Program-made: the position numbers and the translations under genes
The notes under the pieces: model-generated
Databases searched by the model: none
The model's input: only the letters and a program-made list of their open reading frames with translations
What the model was told of the DNA's origin: nothing
Source: Echinococcus granulosus
Lineage: Eukaryota; Platyhelminthes; Cestoda; Cyclophyllidea; Taeniidae
Length of the DNA: 64,000 bases
Direction of reading: 5' to 3'
Assembly (NCBI RefSeq): GCF_000524195.1
Contig: NW_020170400.1
Location: 1,000,347 to 1,064,346, forward strand
Shown: positions 12,001 to 27,000 of the stretch, piece by piece
Layout of the letters: each line of letters opens with the position of its first letter
How positions within the stretch are numbered: the stretch's first letter is position 1

Positions 12001-15000
12001 GTGCTGTTGAGAGAATTGAATAGCGCTAGTAGGCGCCATCTGTTTCCAACGATGACGAAATCGTAGAGAGGTGGAGGGCGGAGGAACTGCACCGTAGCGC
12101 TCCAGAAGGGCACAAATCTCTCCGTGGCCTGCTTTCATGGCCACTTTGTAGGGTGTGCGACCGTAGGCATCCGCTTGAAGTGCGTCAGCTCCTCTCTATC
12201 GTGTAAAGAGTTAAGAAGTTGATAGATTTGATGGCATGCCGCTCTACTTTTACAATCTCTGTTGCTCAAGAGAAAATCGTATAACTGGGAAGTAGTTTAG
12301 GCGAATAGCCTGATTCCGGCGATAAAATTCCGCTTGTTTGCGAAGACCTTCCACTCTTGAATACGAAATAGCAGACTAATGCCTACGTCAACTGGAAGAG
12401 AAAGTCGAGGAAAATAAGAAAATGGGTCACACCCACAAGCATTTACAAAAAACAAGGGGCTACAAAGACCATCAAAATCATCGTCTCTGACATTTTGCAT
12501 GGAAAAAATGCTTACTTGAGGTAAAAAGTAGTAATCTTGATAAAGTCCACCATATGAGAAGAAGAAAGAGAAAGGAGGAAGCAAAATTTCGCCTTTTAAA
12601 CACATTTATGGAAGAAGTAAATTTACTTCATAAGTGTCCGAAACCTTCTAAGTATTCTCTAAAAGATTGTATCAAATTGTATCAAATTTTTCTGTGAACA
12701 GTCCAGACACCATCCTGGCACACGTTACCAATCAAAGCTTTGGCCAGGCCTCTACTGCTGCTTTAGGAATCTTCCTCCATACTTCGTGGTCGTGGCAGCA
12801 GTCGACCAAAATTTCCCAAGTAGTCCAAATTTTTCTACATTTTTAATCTTCTCAGAAGAAATTTCCCAAGGCACAATATCATCCTAGCACGCACTCCAAA
12901 GGTGTCATTGATTCACTGTCTCAAAAGACGCAACATTTATCTCCAGCCTCCTACGAATTCACCAATTTCTAAACACCAAACGCCGTGTTAATGGCTGTAG
13001 CCGGGTGAGCGTAAGGACTGAATAACTTCACTACTGCTTCTTTGTCCTGAGAGCATACAAACGAAGGTGTGTTCGTGCTCCTGATACAAGGACGTTGAAT
13101 GGCAGGGCTGTAGTTCCCCTTTGGTGCTAAGAAACGCAGCCAAATTTTGTAGGCCAGGCTGAAGCACCGAGATATTACAAAACACTTGATCCGTAAAACA
13201 AAAAAGAACAAGCAACAAAGCCAATATATATGCGTTTTTCATCATTCATAGCTAGTTCGCCACAAGATCTTTCCGTATTCGCACAAAAAAAAAACATTTA
13301 AAAATTTGGTGTTCAGCGCTACTTCATCAGAAAACGCGTACACAGATTGAGTTAAAAGCTCCTTCACATTAGAATAAAAACAGTTGACTTTTGAGATTCG
13401 CTACCTGACAACAGAACTTGGGAACTACGCAGTCGTTTTCTCTTAGCCATCATTTCTGAGAGGCTATGCATCAAAAGGCAGATCATTTTACACCACTGCT
13501 CAAGCTCCAACTTTCTCATCTGAGTCAGCCTATTACACTCGATGTGGCAAACCTGCATCCAATAAAAATAAATTGGAAGAAGGGAGTAAAATCCAAACAG
13601 TTGGTGTGACACCTTGGAAAAAACAAGCACTGGTTGCGATGGTTAATTACATTCCACAATCTTAGGGCAACGAATGTGCTAATAGCCCTCAATAGCAAAT
13701 TTGACTCCTTTTTGGTTATTCATTAATAATTCTTTCCTCGAAACAATCGTCGAAAGTCCAAAATTAACACACAATCCACCTATTTGTAGCCTTTCCTATT
13801 CAACCTAATGAGGTAAACAGCATACTTGCTTTTCGGCACCATTTGAACTAAGCTATTTTTAGCCATTTTCATTCTGTTTTTAAACAATTATAAAAGTATT
13901 TCAGCATCAGCGATTTTGGTTGAAAAGTGTGAATCACGGAAAGTCAAGTACAAATCCTGCTAACCTGAAGGAGGACCTCGCAGACGTCACTATGTCCTTC
14001 TTGCGCTGCAATGCACAATGCTGAGGCGCCTTGACTGCAAACCGCGTTAATATTGGCGCCCAATTCGATAAGGGTGTTACAAGTTTTCGCGTGGTTCTGC
14101 CAAGCTGCTGAATGTAGAGGTGTCCTATTCTCCTTGTCTCGCACATCCACTGGGGTCCCAACCTATCAAACCGTTAGCAAAGATGGGTAAGACAGGCAAT
14201 ATTCGGTGCTGCAGATTTGAACGTGGAATCTATAGTAATGTACGCATTGTAGGAAGGTTTGATAAAAACTATTCTGCAATTAAGTCCAAAAGGTTTATGA
14301 TTAAGTGAAGCTAATAAATCATGATAACCACAAAAATTACCTTGGGAAGAACCAGTAATCATTTTGGTCGCATTATTGATGATGCCTTGTTCACTTTTGA
14401 AATATTGAGGGTTAATACTGTTTTAGTTTATGGTGAGCATTGTTAGGATGACAAATTCTTAAGTGATGGATTGGGACTGAGATTATGAGAAGAGAGACGG
14501 AACTCACGCACCATCTAGTAAAAATAATCACTTTTTTGTAAATTTAGGAAGGAAGACCTATTGTTTAGCCATTTTGGACTCGAAAATAGAACTTTTTCTT
14601 TTCAAATAGGCGCAATCCAAATCTCCCGGGCTTAAAACTTGAGAGCGTTTTCAGTTTTTGCATAGAAATTGAACTAAGAAAGAGCCAATTAACTGATAAA
14701 ATGGGATGCGAAAATTCCCCTTAAATATACGACACATAATAAAGCATCTTATTTATAAAGGAAAATTCTCAAAGCTCCTAGATGATATATAAGCTTCATC
14801 GTGATAAGTCAGGTTACCTGAAGAAGGAGATAGACCAGAGCTAAGTTACCCTGCCATGCGGCAATGTGAAGGGGAAACCGGCCCTCATCGTCAGCAATGA
14901 GAGGATTTGCCCCTACCGGTACAAGTGACTGTTTTTTCCCATTACCTTTGTTGCAGGCGGTTGGAGTAAAGAGAAGCACTTTGGCCATTTTCACAAGGCC

Positions 15001-18000
15001 CTCAAGAACCACCACACTCAGAGTTGTTCGTCCACAAGAATCCTAAAAAAACAATGCAAAAGATAATTCCGGTAGGCAATAAATTTTTGCACATTGAGCA
15101 CACAAAAGTTGATTTTAAACCCTCGGGAAATAGCTCTTTTTTGAAATACTAAGAGAATATTTCTTAATGAATAAGATAATTGATTAAATACCTACCATAT
15201 ATTTGAATAAATAATAAAGACAAATTAGGAGGCACAACATTTAGGTCTCGCCACGGAAGAAACCTAATTTGTTTAAATTTCATTTATATAGACGTCTGTC
15301 AGAAAGAACATCAGTTGATCTATAACAATTCATAAAGCAGTTTATTTTCAACAAAATGATCAGTCAGAGTGTACAAAAGCGTGTAAACGAATCTCCTTCA
15401 CATTATTTTCGATCTTAAGCAAATTCTTTGTGCTTGAAATGGCATGAATCCGGTTCTTACACTGTTAAAACACTTAAAAGTTATTTCATCCTTAATTCTG
15501 GGATTTTTTTAGCGGAAGGTACATAAGCAGAAATCTACTGGTGTACCACTTTTCCCATTTATGGGGTCCTCTCTCTCCAAAACAAAAAGAGGAGGGGAAG
15601 TGTATTCTGAATAACCGTATTTTCATTTACTCCAATTTAAGTAGTTGAGATTAACTAATGCTAAAATAATCAAAGAGAAAGGCTAAAAATCATTGTCATT
15701 TTAAAGGGAACTTAAAGTGCTGGTGAACAGGTATGCGATCAGGGCAAGTGTAGTCCTTTGTGTAATGTCTTCTAATAATCATGATTTACTAGGCAGGAGT
15801 TACCATCTTGGGAAAAGTAGTTTAAGATGAACAACACTTTACAGAGCTTTTTAAATAAGGATGGGTAAAGCAACTTTTGTCATTAAAAATAGCTCATTTT
15901 TCAGTATCCGAGGGGGGAAGTTCGTTTTAGTGTATTTAATGGCAAAACCCACCCGGCTAATTAACTGTCCTCACACATTCTTAGGTTGATGGGCGGATGA
16001 AAGCTTGGGTTTAGGCTGAATTTCACCGAATTGGCTCTGGTGAAACAGTTCATTTTAGCACCATCACTCTCTCCACACTGGCAATTCTACCATGCTTTTG
16101 TACTATAATGTCAGCAGCCTACGGATTCCCTCAAATCACCATGAATTTCCCAACTTTCAAATGACTATTATCTACGTAGGGTATTTTCATTAATTAACAC
16201 CAAGTCGAAGCAAATTTGCGTGAACTTTACGGTCAAATTTTGGGACGGTTGGCAAGGCTTTTACAAAATCTAGCATTTTTCTTGCTATAATGGGCGTGAA
16301 ATATGCATGGTAAATTGAGTTCAGAGAACAGCAAATAAAAGGTGATCCAAGAAGTTCACAAATAACCACAGAAAACTCTGTTGGAGACAAGCACTTTGTC
16401 TGTTGAAGACAAAAACCTGGATCTAGTCGTCGTCTGCGGTTTTACCTCACCTTAATTTTCCAGCTATTAGGTATGTTTTACATGTGATCATGTGATTGTC
16501 CAATGCTAATGTCAAAGGCAGGTGATTTTTACCTCATAAAAGTGATAGATATCTTTAGAGGAGCACAGAGAGCAGGAGTGAATGTGAGAATGAGGCAATA
16601 TCGTCCTCTCTCCCTCACGCAAAAGCGCAAATCGTATCAGGCTTTCGCTTCATGGTAAGAGGTCCTTCATTGTCTTGTAGAGCACGACTTTCTTCCAATT
16701 AACTAATCCTAGTCGTTCTTTGAGAAGAAGTGCTTCCTATGTTCTCTAAAATTCCGTAATAGCAGCTACACAGCAAACTTCTACAGCTTCGGTCTCAGGT
16801 TAAACGCAGTTCGATTTGTAACAGATTTGACCGAGATTTGAAGGAATGCAGGTTCGGAATGCCAAGAAATTGGTGGAGTGCAGAAAAGGTCACCGCCTGC
16901 GTAGATTGGCGCATGCCTGTCTTTTGTTGGGCATGTGTGCATGAAACTAATTGCATTTCTGCAAGCTTCCATCAATAGCAACAAGGCAAACGAAAGAAAT
17001 CCACCATATTTGAGTCCTGATAGGTTTTTAAGGATGCCTTTGTAGTTTTGATTCAAGCCGCTTTTTGTATCTAAAGATTTGAAGTAATTTTTAAATCGGT
17101 TAAACCCATTTAACGGCTTTTTTAAGAAAATGTTGTTGGTAACATTAAAGCGGTGAGAAAAAAGTAAAAAGAAGAAAGTTATATCAAGTACAAAGCAGTG
17201 ATGCGAACTTTATAGTTTGGGCGTGATTATCTAATTTTGATTTCTGTTATGATGTTCCGCTCCTATCACCGGCTATTCGTCTCGACGCCCCCATCTTCGA
17301 TGGAAGACTAATAAGCCTACTTTTGGAGTAGTATGACCAATTCGTTTTGAAGGCTCACTTTTGACGCTGCAATGATTCCCTTTGCAAAAACTTGAATGGA
17401 CAGAACCAAGGAGCAAAAAAACCTACTACATCCAAATGATAACACTTCATTGATAAGTTAACATTCTACCTGCCACTTGTGAGGTAATATGATGGCTAGA
17501 ATTTTGGTTTGCAGCAAAATGAACTCCACGGTTTCTAATTCCGTTTCAGTTGCATGGAATTCTGGTCATGGCGGTGGTCTTCTAGCCTTTCTGTGCATTA
17601 ATAACAGATATTTATCTGTTTGAGATCTTCTCCCAATCAGGTACTAGTCGTAAGGTTTCCCTAAATGTTATTTTGCAAAACAAAGCATTCTTCCCACACT
17701 CCCGTCCCCATACTGGCATCAGTTCTTGTGAAAGGTAAAATTGATTCTTCGACTTAATTTTTAGAAAAGTTATTTGCGGAACAAAAATTTCACCTTTTAC
17801 GCTATCCTCTTAGTAAAGTTTACAGTATTTTTTCGTTACTAGGATATACTCATTCTTTTAATAAAATGCACCTCTAATGGGTAATTAACCAATTGTAGTC
17901 AGACTATACATAACGTAGCTGAAACATCTAGGAAACGTCAATGTAAAGATCGGTTGAAAGTGTGATTAGCTAGATGCACCTAGGAGAAGGAATTTATCCT

Positions 18001-21000
18001 CCACTAAAGATTGGGTGGAGGAGGCCGTAGCGTTCGGGATCCACGTCATTCCAATGTTCTCATAGTCGATAAAGATAGCCGATCCCGTGACGACATAGAA
18101 ACTTTATTTCACCTAATATGGATAATATGAGTGAGCAGCGAAATTGGGCAAAATAAATGTGATTAACTAATTAGTACATAAATTAAGCCTATAAATTGCA
18201 TATTCATTGAAATTGACTACTGAAGTCTCAAATAAGAGCATGCCTTTTCGGAAAAAATAACCACCCACGAGTAGAAATGCGACTAGGCCAATACTTATGT
18301 CAAATCCCACCAGGCTATTGTAAAAAAGAATCAATCAAACGAGCTGTTCATTTAAGGCGAACATAAACTTAGATTTTCGAAAAGGATTCGTATCCGTGAG
18401 CAATTTGAAAACCGAAATTTGTTACCGAGAGGTGTAATCCTTCGATAGTTCATTTAATGCAGCATCTGATTACGCGGGCACCTAATTCGACGCGGCGGCA
18501 TGAACTCCGAGACATGCCAGTAGCCCCTTAGCCCTTCGGCACGTTAATACAACATTGTCTGCCAACTACTACGAATACTTACGATTTCAGGGATGACTCA
18601 AGGCACTACAGCATAAATATAAACTGATATAAGTTATTAATTCCGATCGACAGAAATGGATTTTTCAGAATGCTTTTAATAAGACACCAACGCAATACAT
18701 ATAATTTATATATATGTATTTATAAGTAAAATGTGGTTGTCATTTAAGGCCGGCCTCATTTAAATGACTTTTATGTAACTTGTAAGGAATCAATAAGTTC
18801 CCATTATTTTCTTTATGCATGCAGCATAAAGTAGGTACAAAGGCCTGGTTTTTATTTCTTAATATTATCTCGAAATTCTAAAACAACCTACTTAAACAAG
18901 CTTCTTGAATTTAGTGAGCAGAATTTGAGCCTGTCTGTTTGGCAAACCAAGCTGAAATAGGTCCCTAACTTCTAGGCTAAATTGTTGCAGAGCATCCAGA
19001 GAAGCGAGGCAAGCAGAACCAGATCGTTTAAAGGAATCGTATCCGGGAATATCCTCTGTTCTTGAAAATGGGGATCCACGCACTGCAAATGATTACAGTG
19101 AGGGATTTGTTAANNNNNNNNNNNNNNNNNNNNNNNNNNNNNNNNNNNNNNNNNNNNNNNNNNNNNNNNNNNNNNNNNNNNNNNNNNNNNNNNNNNNNNN
19201 NNNNNNNNNNNNNCCTGTTTGGTTTGTCAAATTAAGAATGTCTGCAATAAAAAGTTTTCTTTTTCGGAGGCTATCAAGAAGGGTGAATCATTTGGAAGAA
19301 TATTTGACCTTCTCAAGATGAAGGAAAACCCCATATCTTCAAAGTTATCTCAGAAACTTCCTTTTTTAATATGCAGAATGAGATTACCGTAAAAAATCGA
19401 CCACTATTTAGCACTTTATTCCACGCAGATTCGTTCTCGATACAGCTAACCCTCCGGAAGGCGTAATATTTACCAACAAGTACCGGTTTTCCTCTGCATG
19501 GCAATCAAGTTTCAGTTTATCTCGCGACTATTTTTGGCCAACACAAGGTTTCACCAGAGTTGAAGCAGAGCGATGACCTTAGGGGTCATTGATGATTATG
19601 CTGCAAAAAAAGCGAGACCTATCAGACGCTTCAGTATGTTTCTTTTAGAGTAATCCATTTTACGCCGTCCATTCAGTTCCTGGGGTTTGCACCACTATTT
19701 GTGTTATAATTTTTTCCCCCACACAACGTCATGTACACACGAGAAATAAAACACTCACCTTGATACGATTTTAACAAAATCAGCCATATATTACATTTTT
19801 CACTTACTTGTTGATCTGGGTCAGCTCCCAAAGCTATAAGCAATTTGACCAAGGGAACGTTGTTATTTAATGCCGCCGACCTCAACGGATTTCGTCCATC
19901 CATTGAGGCTCTATCGATTGTTTGCAAGGCAGCATGACCAAGAAATCCGTCTTGTCCTCCAGTGGTAAGAGGGTCGTAGACACGATGTGGATCTCCTGTC
20001 TCCTCTCCCACCTCTCCGTCATTTCTACCTGAAGTAAGGACTTCAAACAACTCCTGCACTCGTTCATTATCTACTGCTGCTTCCATAGTGACTGCTGGTT
20101 TTAGGAGGAGTTGGACAACCCCTACATGATCGGCCTGACAGGCGACTAGGAGAGGCGTCTGACCGGCATTGTCTATCTCATCTGGGTGAGAACCGGCTTC
20201 TAGAAGGAGCCTGGAATTGAATAAAGCAGAGGAAATTATATCCAAGGTTCAAGAGTGGAGATACTATGCTGTCGATTAAGCTGTCGAGAAGAAACAGGTC
20301 TACAAAGCATTATCAAATATCTGTTGACCCTCAGGTAATTTGGCACTTGCCAGGTTAATAAATTTTAAGCTCATTTCCAAACACGCAAGACTGGATTGCG
20401 TTTTTCTTCATCATGAAGATGGCTCACCATAATTTCATGTGTTTCTACAGTTGAAAAGAGAGGTTCATCAACGTGTCGAAACTAGCTGTTGAGAAAGCGT
20501 TCTAACGTAGAGCTTCCCACTAAAATACAAATGATCAGTCAGCTATAAACACCTCACACTTAAATCGTAATTACTTTTGTTTCAATCCAGTAGAATGATT
20601 GGACGGGAGTCACCAAGGCGCAGGAAGAGAAATTGTAGATTGAGGTGTATAAAAGATGGGCCTTTTTATTCTTCCAATTTTTAAATACCATGCATGCAGT
20701 GGCGTTTATTTATTATCTAAAAAGTATTTCCTATTACTAAACAGTGAATAAACTAGTATTTTTATTGCCTGAAAAAATGTCATTGCTAGTTAGGCGCTTA
20801 AATAATTTCAAAAAGGAAAGGGAAACGCTTTGTTCGACAAATGCTACTTGTTTTCTGGAGCAACAAAATTTGACATAATCTAGCTTTACATTACCCAAGA
20901 GCACCAGTTTAATTCAGGAAGGTGTAATAGTTTGGGAGCCAAAGATGCAATGCCTACAACTTTTGCCTTTACAACTCATATATTTAAGTAGAAAAATTTC

Positions 21001-24000
21001 ATGCACTTCTTAGTTTTCTGACGAAATTAAACTCAGTTCCAAAGGTTCGGAATATAATCGCTACCATTTTTCAAAGGAATTTGGAGAGGATGAACTATCC
21101 TGAACGAATCACTCCCATAGAGGGGTTATGTTGACAAAAGGCCTCCATTATTGGTACTGAGGATTTGTATCAAGGTTAACATTCATTAGTGCTCAAAGCA
21201 GGTGTCGCTGAAACAATTTGTTTGAATCTGCAGCACCCGGGAAGAGTTTTGGCAACTAATCAGATGGGAGCCAAAAGACATGAACTAACGGGTGACAATA
21301 AGCTTCCGAGACAATTTATTTTTTACGTATGTCATGGAAACGTGCCAGTTGATGTGCAATGAAAGGGTGAGCCTTGTACCCCAAATTGGAAAGGCTATGC
21401 AAAATTTGTGTCGTGCACTTCGAAGTTCTCGTTGAAGGTCAAAAAGCAAGGACTGACTTCCATCCATTCGGCACGATACAGCTACTTCTTCAGAAGCAAT
21501 TGAGGCTGGCTGACAGCCTCGACAACATAAAAATTCATGCCTTATTGCCACCGTTAAACTTACCCATGAGAATGCTACCAAAAGACGGGAAGCTCAGTAG
21601 ACCAATAAATTTCAAAATAAGTAGGAAATTTTTGCAGGTTAAAATAAAGTTAAAGTGAAGGTATTTGGGGTTAAATTATCCCCCAAATATCCTGCTTCCG
21701 AAATAAAAGCCTTTCTGCTTTTATTTTTTAGATGAACTCTGAGCCCAAACCTCTTGCCGTGGTTTTGGGGATAAATCAGGTTACTTTAATGACTGGGTAC
21801 TGTGGCAAAACATCCCTCACAACCCCCCTCAGAAAGACGGCATCTGCTTACCGATCAAATTCGTGAAGGACCCCAATGGGCAGAAATCGCACACAAAAGA
21901 GCTGCTTAAACAGTTGAAATGAAATACGTGAATTATGGATATTTGTTAACTATTAATATTGCAGGCTGGACAACATACGGATAGCAAAGAAGCAGAGACG
22001 AGGAATCAAAAATAAATGTAACTTCCAGGTGCTTCCTTTTGCTGCATTCATTGGCAAACTGGGTTACTACTTAGCCCTACTTCCGAAATGAATTTACCAT
22101 GGTGACAAGATACTTACTTATCCTATTGCAGATAAATAGCATCCTCACTGTGGTTTGACTACATAACTCCATCTTTCCTGCTAATCTCAACTCACTAGAA
22201 AAGTGGCGTTTTAACGGAGATGAAAGATAACAAAACAGGAAGAAATGGAAAATATGCTTGAGCAAGGTAAAGCTCTGCCTCTGTCTCAACCTTGTCTCCC
22301 CAACTATCTGTTCTATTTGACACGTGGTTGTTTGGCACTAATACCAACAAAAGGATGATAATGATTAGAAATTCAAAGAATGAGCAAGGAGTTTTCCAAA
22401 GTTAAATGTAAAGTCTTCACAAAAGTAGATTTTTTAGCATGACTTGCCTAGTCCTGGATGAATAAGACAAATTAATCAGCCCAGACTTTTGCTAAAGAAG
22501 TTTTATTGCTAAAATATCCACACACATAAGTATTATCTTCTACCTAGTGGATAAAACTTAGGTGTAATTGCTTACCCCTCAGCAAGACATTCACAGTGAA
22601 CAGTCGCGACTGCAGTATTGCAATGCACTGCACACAAATCAAGCATAGCCTTCTGGGATGAAGTGGCCTGTGTGCCTTGGAAGTGTAAAGTGGTAAATGG
22701 ATGGTGTGGGAGCAACGAATGATGTGTTTGTTGGCCTAACAAACGTCGCAATACAAAAGCCATTTCTCATCACAAGTCAGTCGATCGGCTGGTCAGTCGG
22801 TCAGTCAGTCAGGCAGCCAGGCAGCAGTGTCTAAAATGGATGTCGCGTTGATATGAAGTGGAAGAAGTGAAGAAGGAATTGGCGGTATTTAAAGCCCTTT
22901 GTTAATTATTAAAATGTGTCATGTGGTATCCATTCGCTTGGCCTCCACGATCTCCCCTTTTCAGATGACATAGATGTAGGCGAATTATTAACGCGTCCCT
23001 CACTGCAATCATTGCAGAATCGTTTATGACAAGCAATGTTTAGCCTTTTAGTAAATTGAGACCTGTACTTTTTCAAATCCCCAATAAGGGTCTTTTTACT
23101 TGGAGTTTGCCAGCAAGGGTATCCTGAACTTTTCTTGTCTCACAAAATTCATCCACCATGACAATACTATAAAGATCTTTTTATATCGAATGTTTATTCT
23201 CTCACGACGAATTTGGTTGTGAAAAGGCAGACATAGGGGGAAACCGGCAAAATCATGCCCCATACCACAAAACCTGCCCATATATCTCGAATATGTCTGA
23301 AGGCACAAAATATCACCACTTTTTGACTTTCCTATTAAGCAATCACATAAAGAAGTAAATGAAAATTTGGGAAATATAAGTGAGATGGAGGCGTAGGTGG
23401 CAATGACTACACTTTTGCTCTGGGTGATGAAAGGTCAGATAAATGTAGAATCCACAAGTAGAATGTTTCGCAGAGAAAGGTGTAAATTTGTCCTTATTGT
23501 GCATTTGCTTTTTTCACCTACGAAAGATAATTTAAGGAGCCCTCAATGATTTCCTCTTATTTGAATCTCGAAACAGCTACGTAGAACTTTGGGAATAGCA
23601 TAGATGTTCAAACATTAACCGAAAAGTGGCCTCCGTTGACCACATTTTGGATAAAATTTAAAATTTTTTGAACTCATGAGATGACAGGAGGCTCATGCTA
23701 ATAATGTATGGGTTCATGTAGTAGATTGGCTTAAAAAACTGCAATGACTCCTTGAAAGACTGAAAAACCGAAGAAAACAATCATCTTTGTGTCTCTTCTT
23801 GTTGAAAAAAACTATTATACATTCCTTATCTTTAGTCTTTGAAATTTCCCCAGCTTATAACAGAATTTTTTTAGAATTTTCTGCAGTTTTATAAGAAATT
23901 CCTCCCATTTCTTTTTCTTCTGGAGAAAATTGGAAATACCTTCTGTTGCTGCAAAAGCTTAAACCTCGATAGCAGTTACTTTGACCCCAACTCTTTCAAA

Positions 24001-27000
24001 CTTTGGCATAAGTGGTTTAGTCGTAGGTCCTCCCCATCCAAACAATTTTTTTAGGAGCAAAATCGACTACCTGTAACCCCAATATCGTCCGCTTATGCAA
24101 CATGGAAGTCTACTTCTAAATCTTTACAAAACGGCAACCCATTGTTTGACTGAAATCATTACACACGTTTTGATTTGATACCTCTTTTGATTCTTTCCTT
24201 ACCATCTCAGTTTCGGAATCAGTTTTATTGCCGGAATTAACTCTATTATATTGTTTTACTCACCTCACAACCTCGGCATGACCAGCAGCAGCTGCTAGAT
24301 GCAAGGGCGTCGCGCCCATATGGTCACGATGTCCCTCGTCTAGACCTCTGTCCAAGAGTTGTCTAACAACTTGTGTGCGTCCACAGGCGGCAGCGATGCT
24401 CAAAACAGAGCGTCCATTGAGATCAATGGTGTCTACAGCAGCACACCAGAAAAGAAGTAGCTGAACTACGTCCACGTGACCATTGACGACAGCGGCTACG
24501 AGGGCACTACGACCACTTCTAAAAGTCGAAGAAAATGGATTTTGGAGAAGTTTTTCCCTGCTGAAGTCAAACCGGGACTTCTAAAGTTGCATTTATCTAC
24601 AGTTATGCAAGTATCCTAGCTTTTACCGAAAGCACAAAAAAATGTCACAAAGAGGTTCATTGAGGCAGTCTACTATACTTCCTCTCTAGTGTTAAGTACG
24701 TGTTAACTTTCCGAATTCCCAAATATTCGTGGATGACTTTTCTTCACTCCTTCCATAAGGAGATTTACCTCATGTGCACCCCCATGGTGATAAGTTTTAG
24801 ATTAACCAGGAGCCCACAATTAGTCAGGTATTTCACGCACTTGCTTAATGCTCACAGGACTGAAAACTGTGACATAGGCCAGCCATTACCACAGCAGATC
24901 CTTGCTTTTAAAGAGATGAACCTCCTCTTATCTGAGCAGATTTGTCGTCTTCATTTACAAGAAACCTCCTTCACCTTTACGCCATTTCATGTGTTCACGC
25001 ACAAACGCTTTTATCTTCCACCTTGATTAATACCTTTTTTGATCCGACTGGTCCACGACGTATACCTCGGTTCTCATTACGAGCTATAGGACGTACTTGG
25101 CGTTTACTCTTCCTTGTCATGCAGCCGCAGTACCATGACCTTTTTTGACTTGTGAAGTACAGCCTTTTGCCGTAACTTATGCACTCTAGCAGTATTTGGG
25201 TTGCAATCTTCTCATTTCATTCCGAGATTCACAGGCAAAGCCAGAAAGAGTTCTTTGAAAGGTGGTTTAAATGTGGTGATTAGGGTACTTTAACTACAGT
25301 CTACTGTAAGAAAAACCTTGATGTGAAAACTTTCACTTTGTCATGGGTTCTGAAGAAAATATGACAGCTTTTACGATAGTTTACTACACCTCTGCACCCT
25401 TTAAAGAACTTACCTAAAACAAATAGAGGAAGATTTAAAAATGAACCGATATTATGGGAAAAAATGAGAAAATAGGAGGTAAATCGGGGTATGATTTCAC
25501 CAAACACAACTTTTACAGACTTTGATAACGTAAAATATGTACTCGATTCCTCTTATTTATCACCGTCTTCTCCATCTTCAAATCCCCCAAAAGGGAAATT
25601 TAAAGTCAGCGAAATTTCTACGTATTTCATGAATAATTTTAATTTTAAGGCCTATTCCTTAAGGAAGGATAATAATTCAAAAAAGCATTATTAAGCAAAA
25701 AATTTGCATGGATCTGCAGTTTCAAAGTATAGTCATTCTATTTGAAGGAAAGAAGGGAGAGGAGGAGGAGGTGGTGGGAATTTCACCATAGACGCCTTAT
25801 TGTCGTGCTGATTTGATAAAGATTTTGAAAATAGGTTTTTTAGCCTATGTCCTCAGATTTCAAATAAAACGCCTCTAATTTTCATGCAATAGGACCCATT
25901 TCGATTATTAAAAGAGGGCCTATTTTTACAGCATCAATCCATAGAGACTTTATTTGAAAGTTCAATTTTATCAAAAAAAGACTGCCTTGTTTTATGCAAT
26001 GTGTGTTTAAGAGTTATATCCCCATTCGCAAAGCTGTAGGCATTCTTGCGGAGTCTTGTCATATTTTTTAATGATAATACTAGTAAATCAATGCTGCAAG
26101 TCAGAAGGAAATGCTGATCTGGGCACTGATCTGACAAGCCCGTAGAAATCTTGTGCATAGCCGCTCCCATATGGTCCACTTTGTTAATTTTTATAGGGTC
26201 TTACTCATTTTTTCCTTTGGTACAGCTATCTAAAAATTAATTTGTTCACTCATTCATCTGGGACAAATTAAGGAGTAAATGAATGAATAAGCAACTAGGA
26301 ACGGATCACTTTTCACTTCAAATAATTACTCTGAATTGGTCATATAACAGGCTCAGACGTGACCGTTCATCAGTAACCTTTCATTTAGCCCAATTTCATG
26401 TGCAAAGTTTTAGAGCTGTCACATTTTTATTTAAAAGTAGGGAAATTGATGACAGCATTTTGGAGAAGATGTACATAGACCAAAGCTTGTCGAATTAGTT
26501 GAATCCTTGTACCTGTATAATCTACCCTAAAATATACGCAACTACTTTGAAAGGTACACAGCTAGTCGGCACTTTTGTAGTCGCAAAGTTAACTCTTATA
26601 GTTCAGAGGTAACTAACTAAGAGATGAAAGTCACTTTTACCAAAAAAGAACTCCCTACATCTACCTTACTGTTATTAACTCAAAAAATTTATTTGTGGCA
26701 CAATCTTGCATCATAAGTTGGTAAAAACACAGTTATCATACCTGCCACGTCGGTAAAAAAAGTGCGAGATGTACTTGATGCTGTAAAAACCATCTTAAAA
26801 TTAAAAAAATGTCACTTGACGTGGCCGCTTTAAAGTTTTGGCTGGGTACGTTGGTGATACGTTGACCACTTCGTCAGTGCTTCAGGCAAACATGCCGAAT
26901 TCTATCTTTTACCAGGCCTTTTCATAGGCACCCCTTTTTTCCACGAGTACATTTACCCTAAATAACCCAAATTACCCGCCCATCATGTGCACCAGAGCTA

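Larger units (their letters stand above)
15043..19807. other. ANKRD50-like intron 5, with R1 copy and assembly gap
   Basis: A 4.8-kb phase-0 intron. The exon ending LGADPDQQ joins the exon beginning DSCGRTTL in frame and in ankyrin register, so no coding sequence is evidently lost in the gap. It holds R1 copy b and an AT-rich stretch at 18700-18730. Confidence 0.7.

Noticed and set aside
12640..12960. Minus-strand stretch with a transposase-like feel (for example [15 protein letters not shown])
   Set aside because: The fragments are short, contain stops and lack any catalytic motif. The resemblance is too weak to call a mobile element.
13364..13630. Minus-strand open frame of 88 codons upstream of the signal-peptide ORF
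   Set aside because: No domain, no signal peptide and no splice phase linking it convincingly to its neighbour.
19114..19213. Missing ANKRD50 exon in the assembly gap
   Set aside because: Exons 5 and 6 join in phase and in ankyrin register, matching the vertebrate repeat order, so no exon need be missing.
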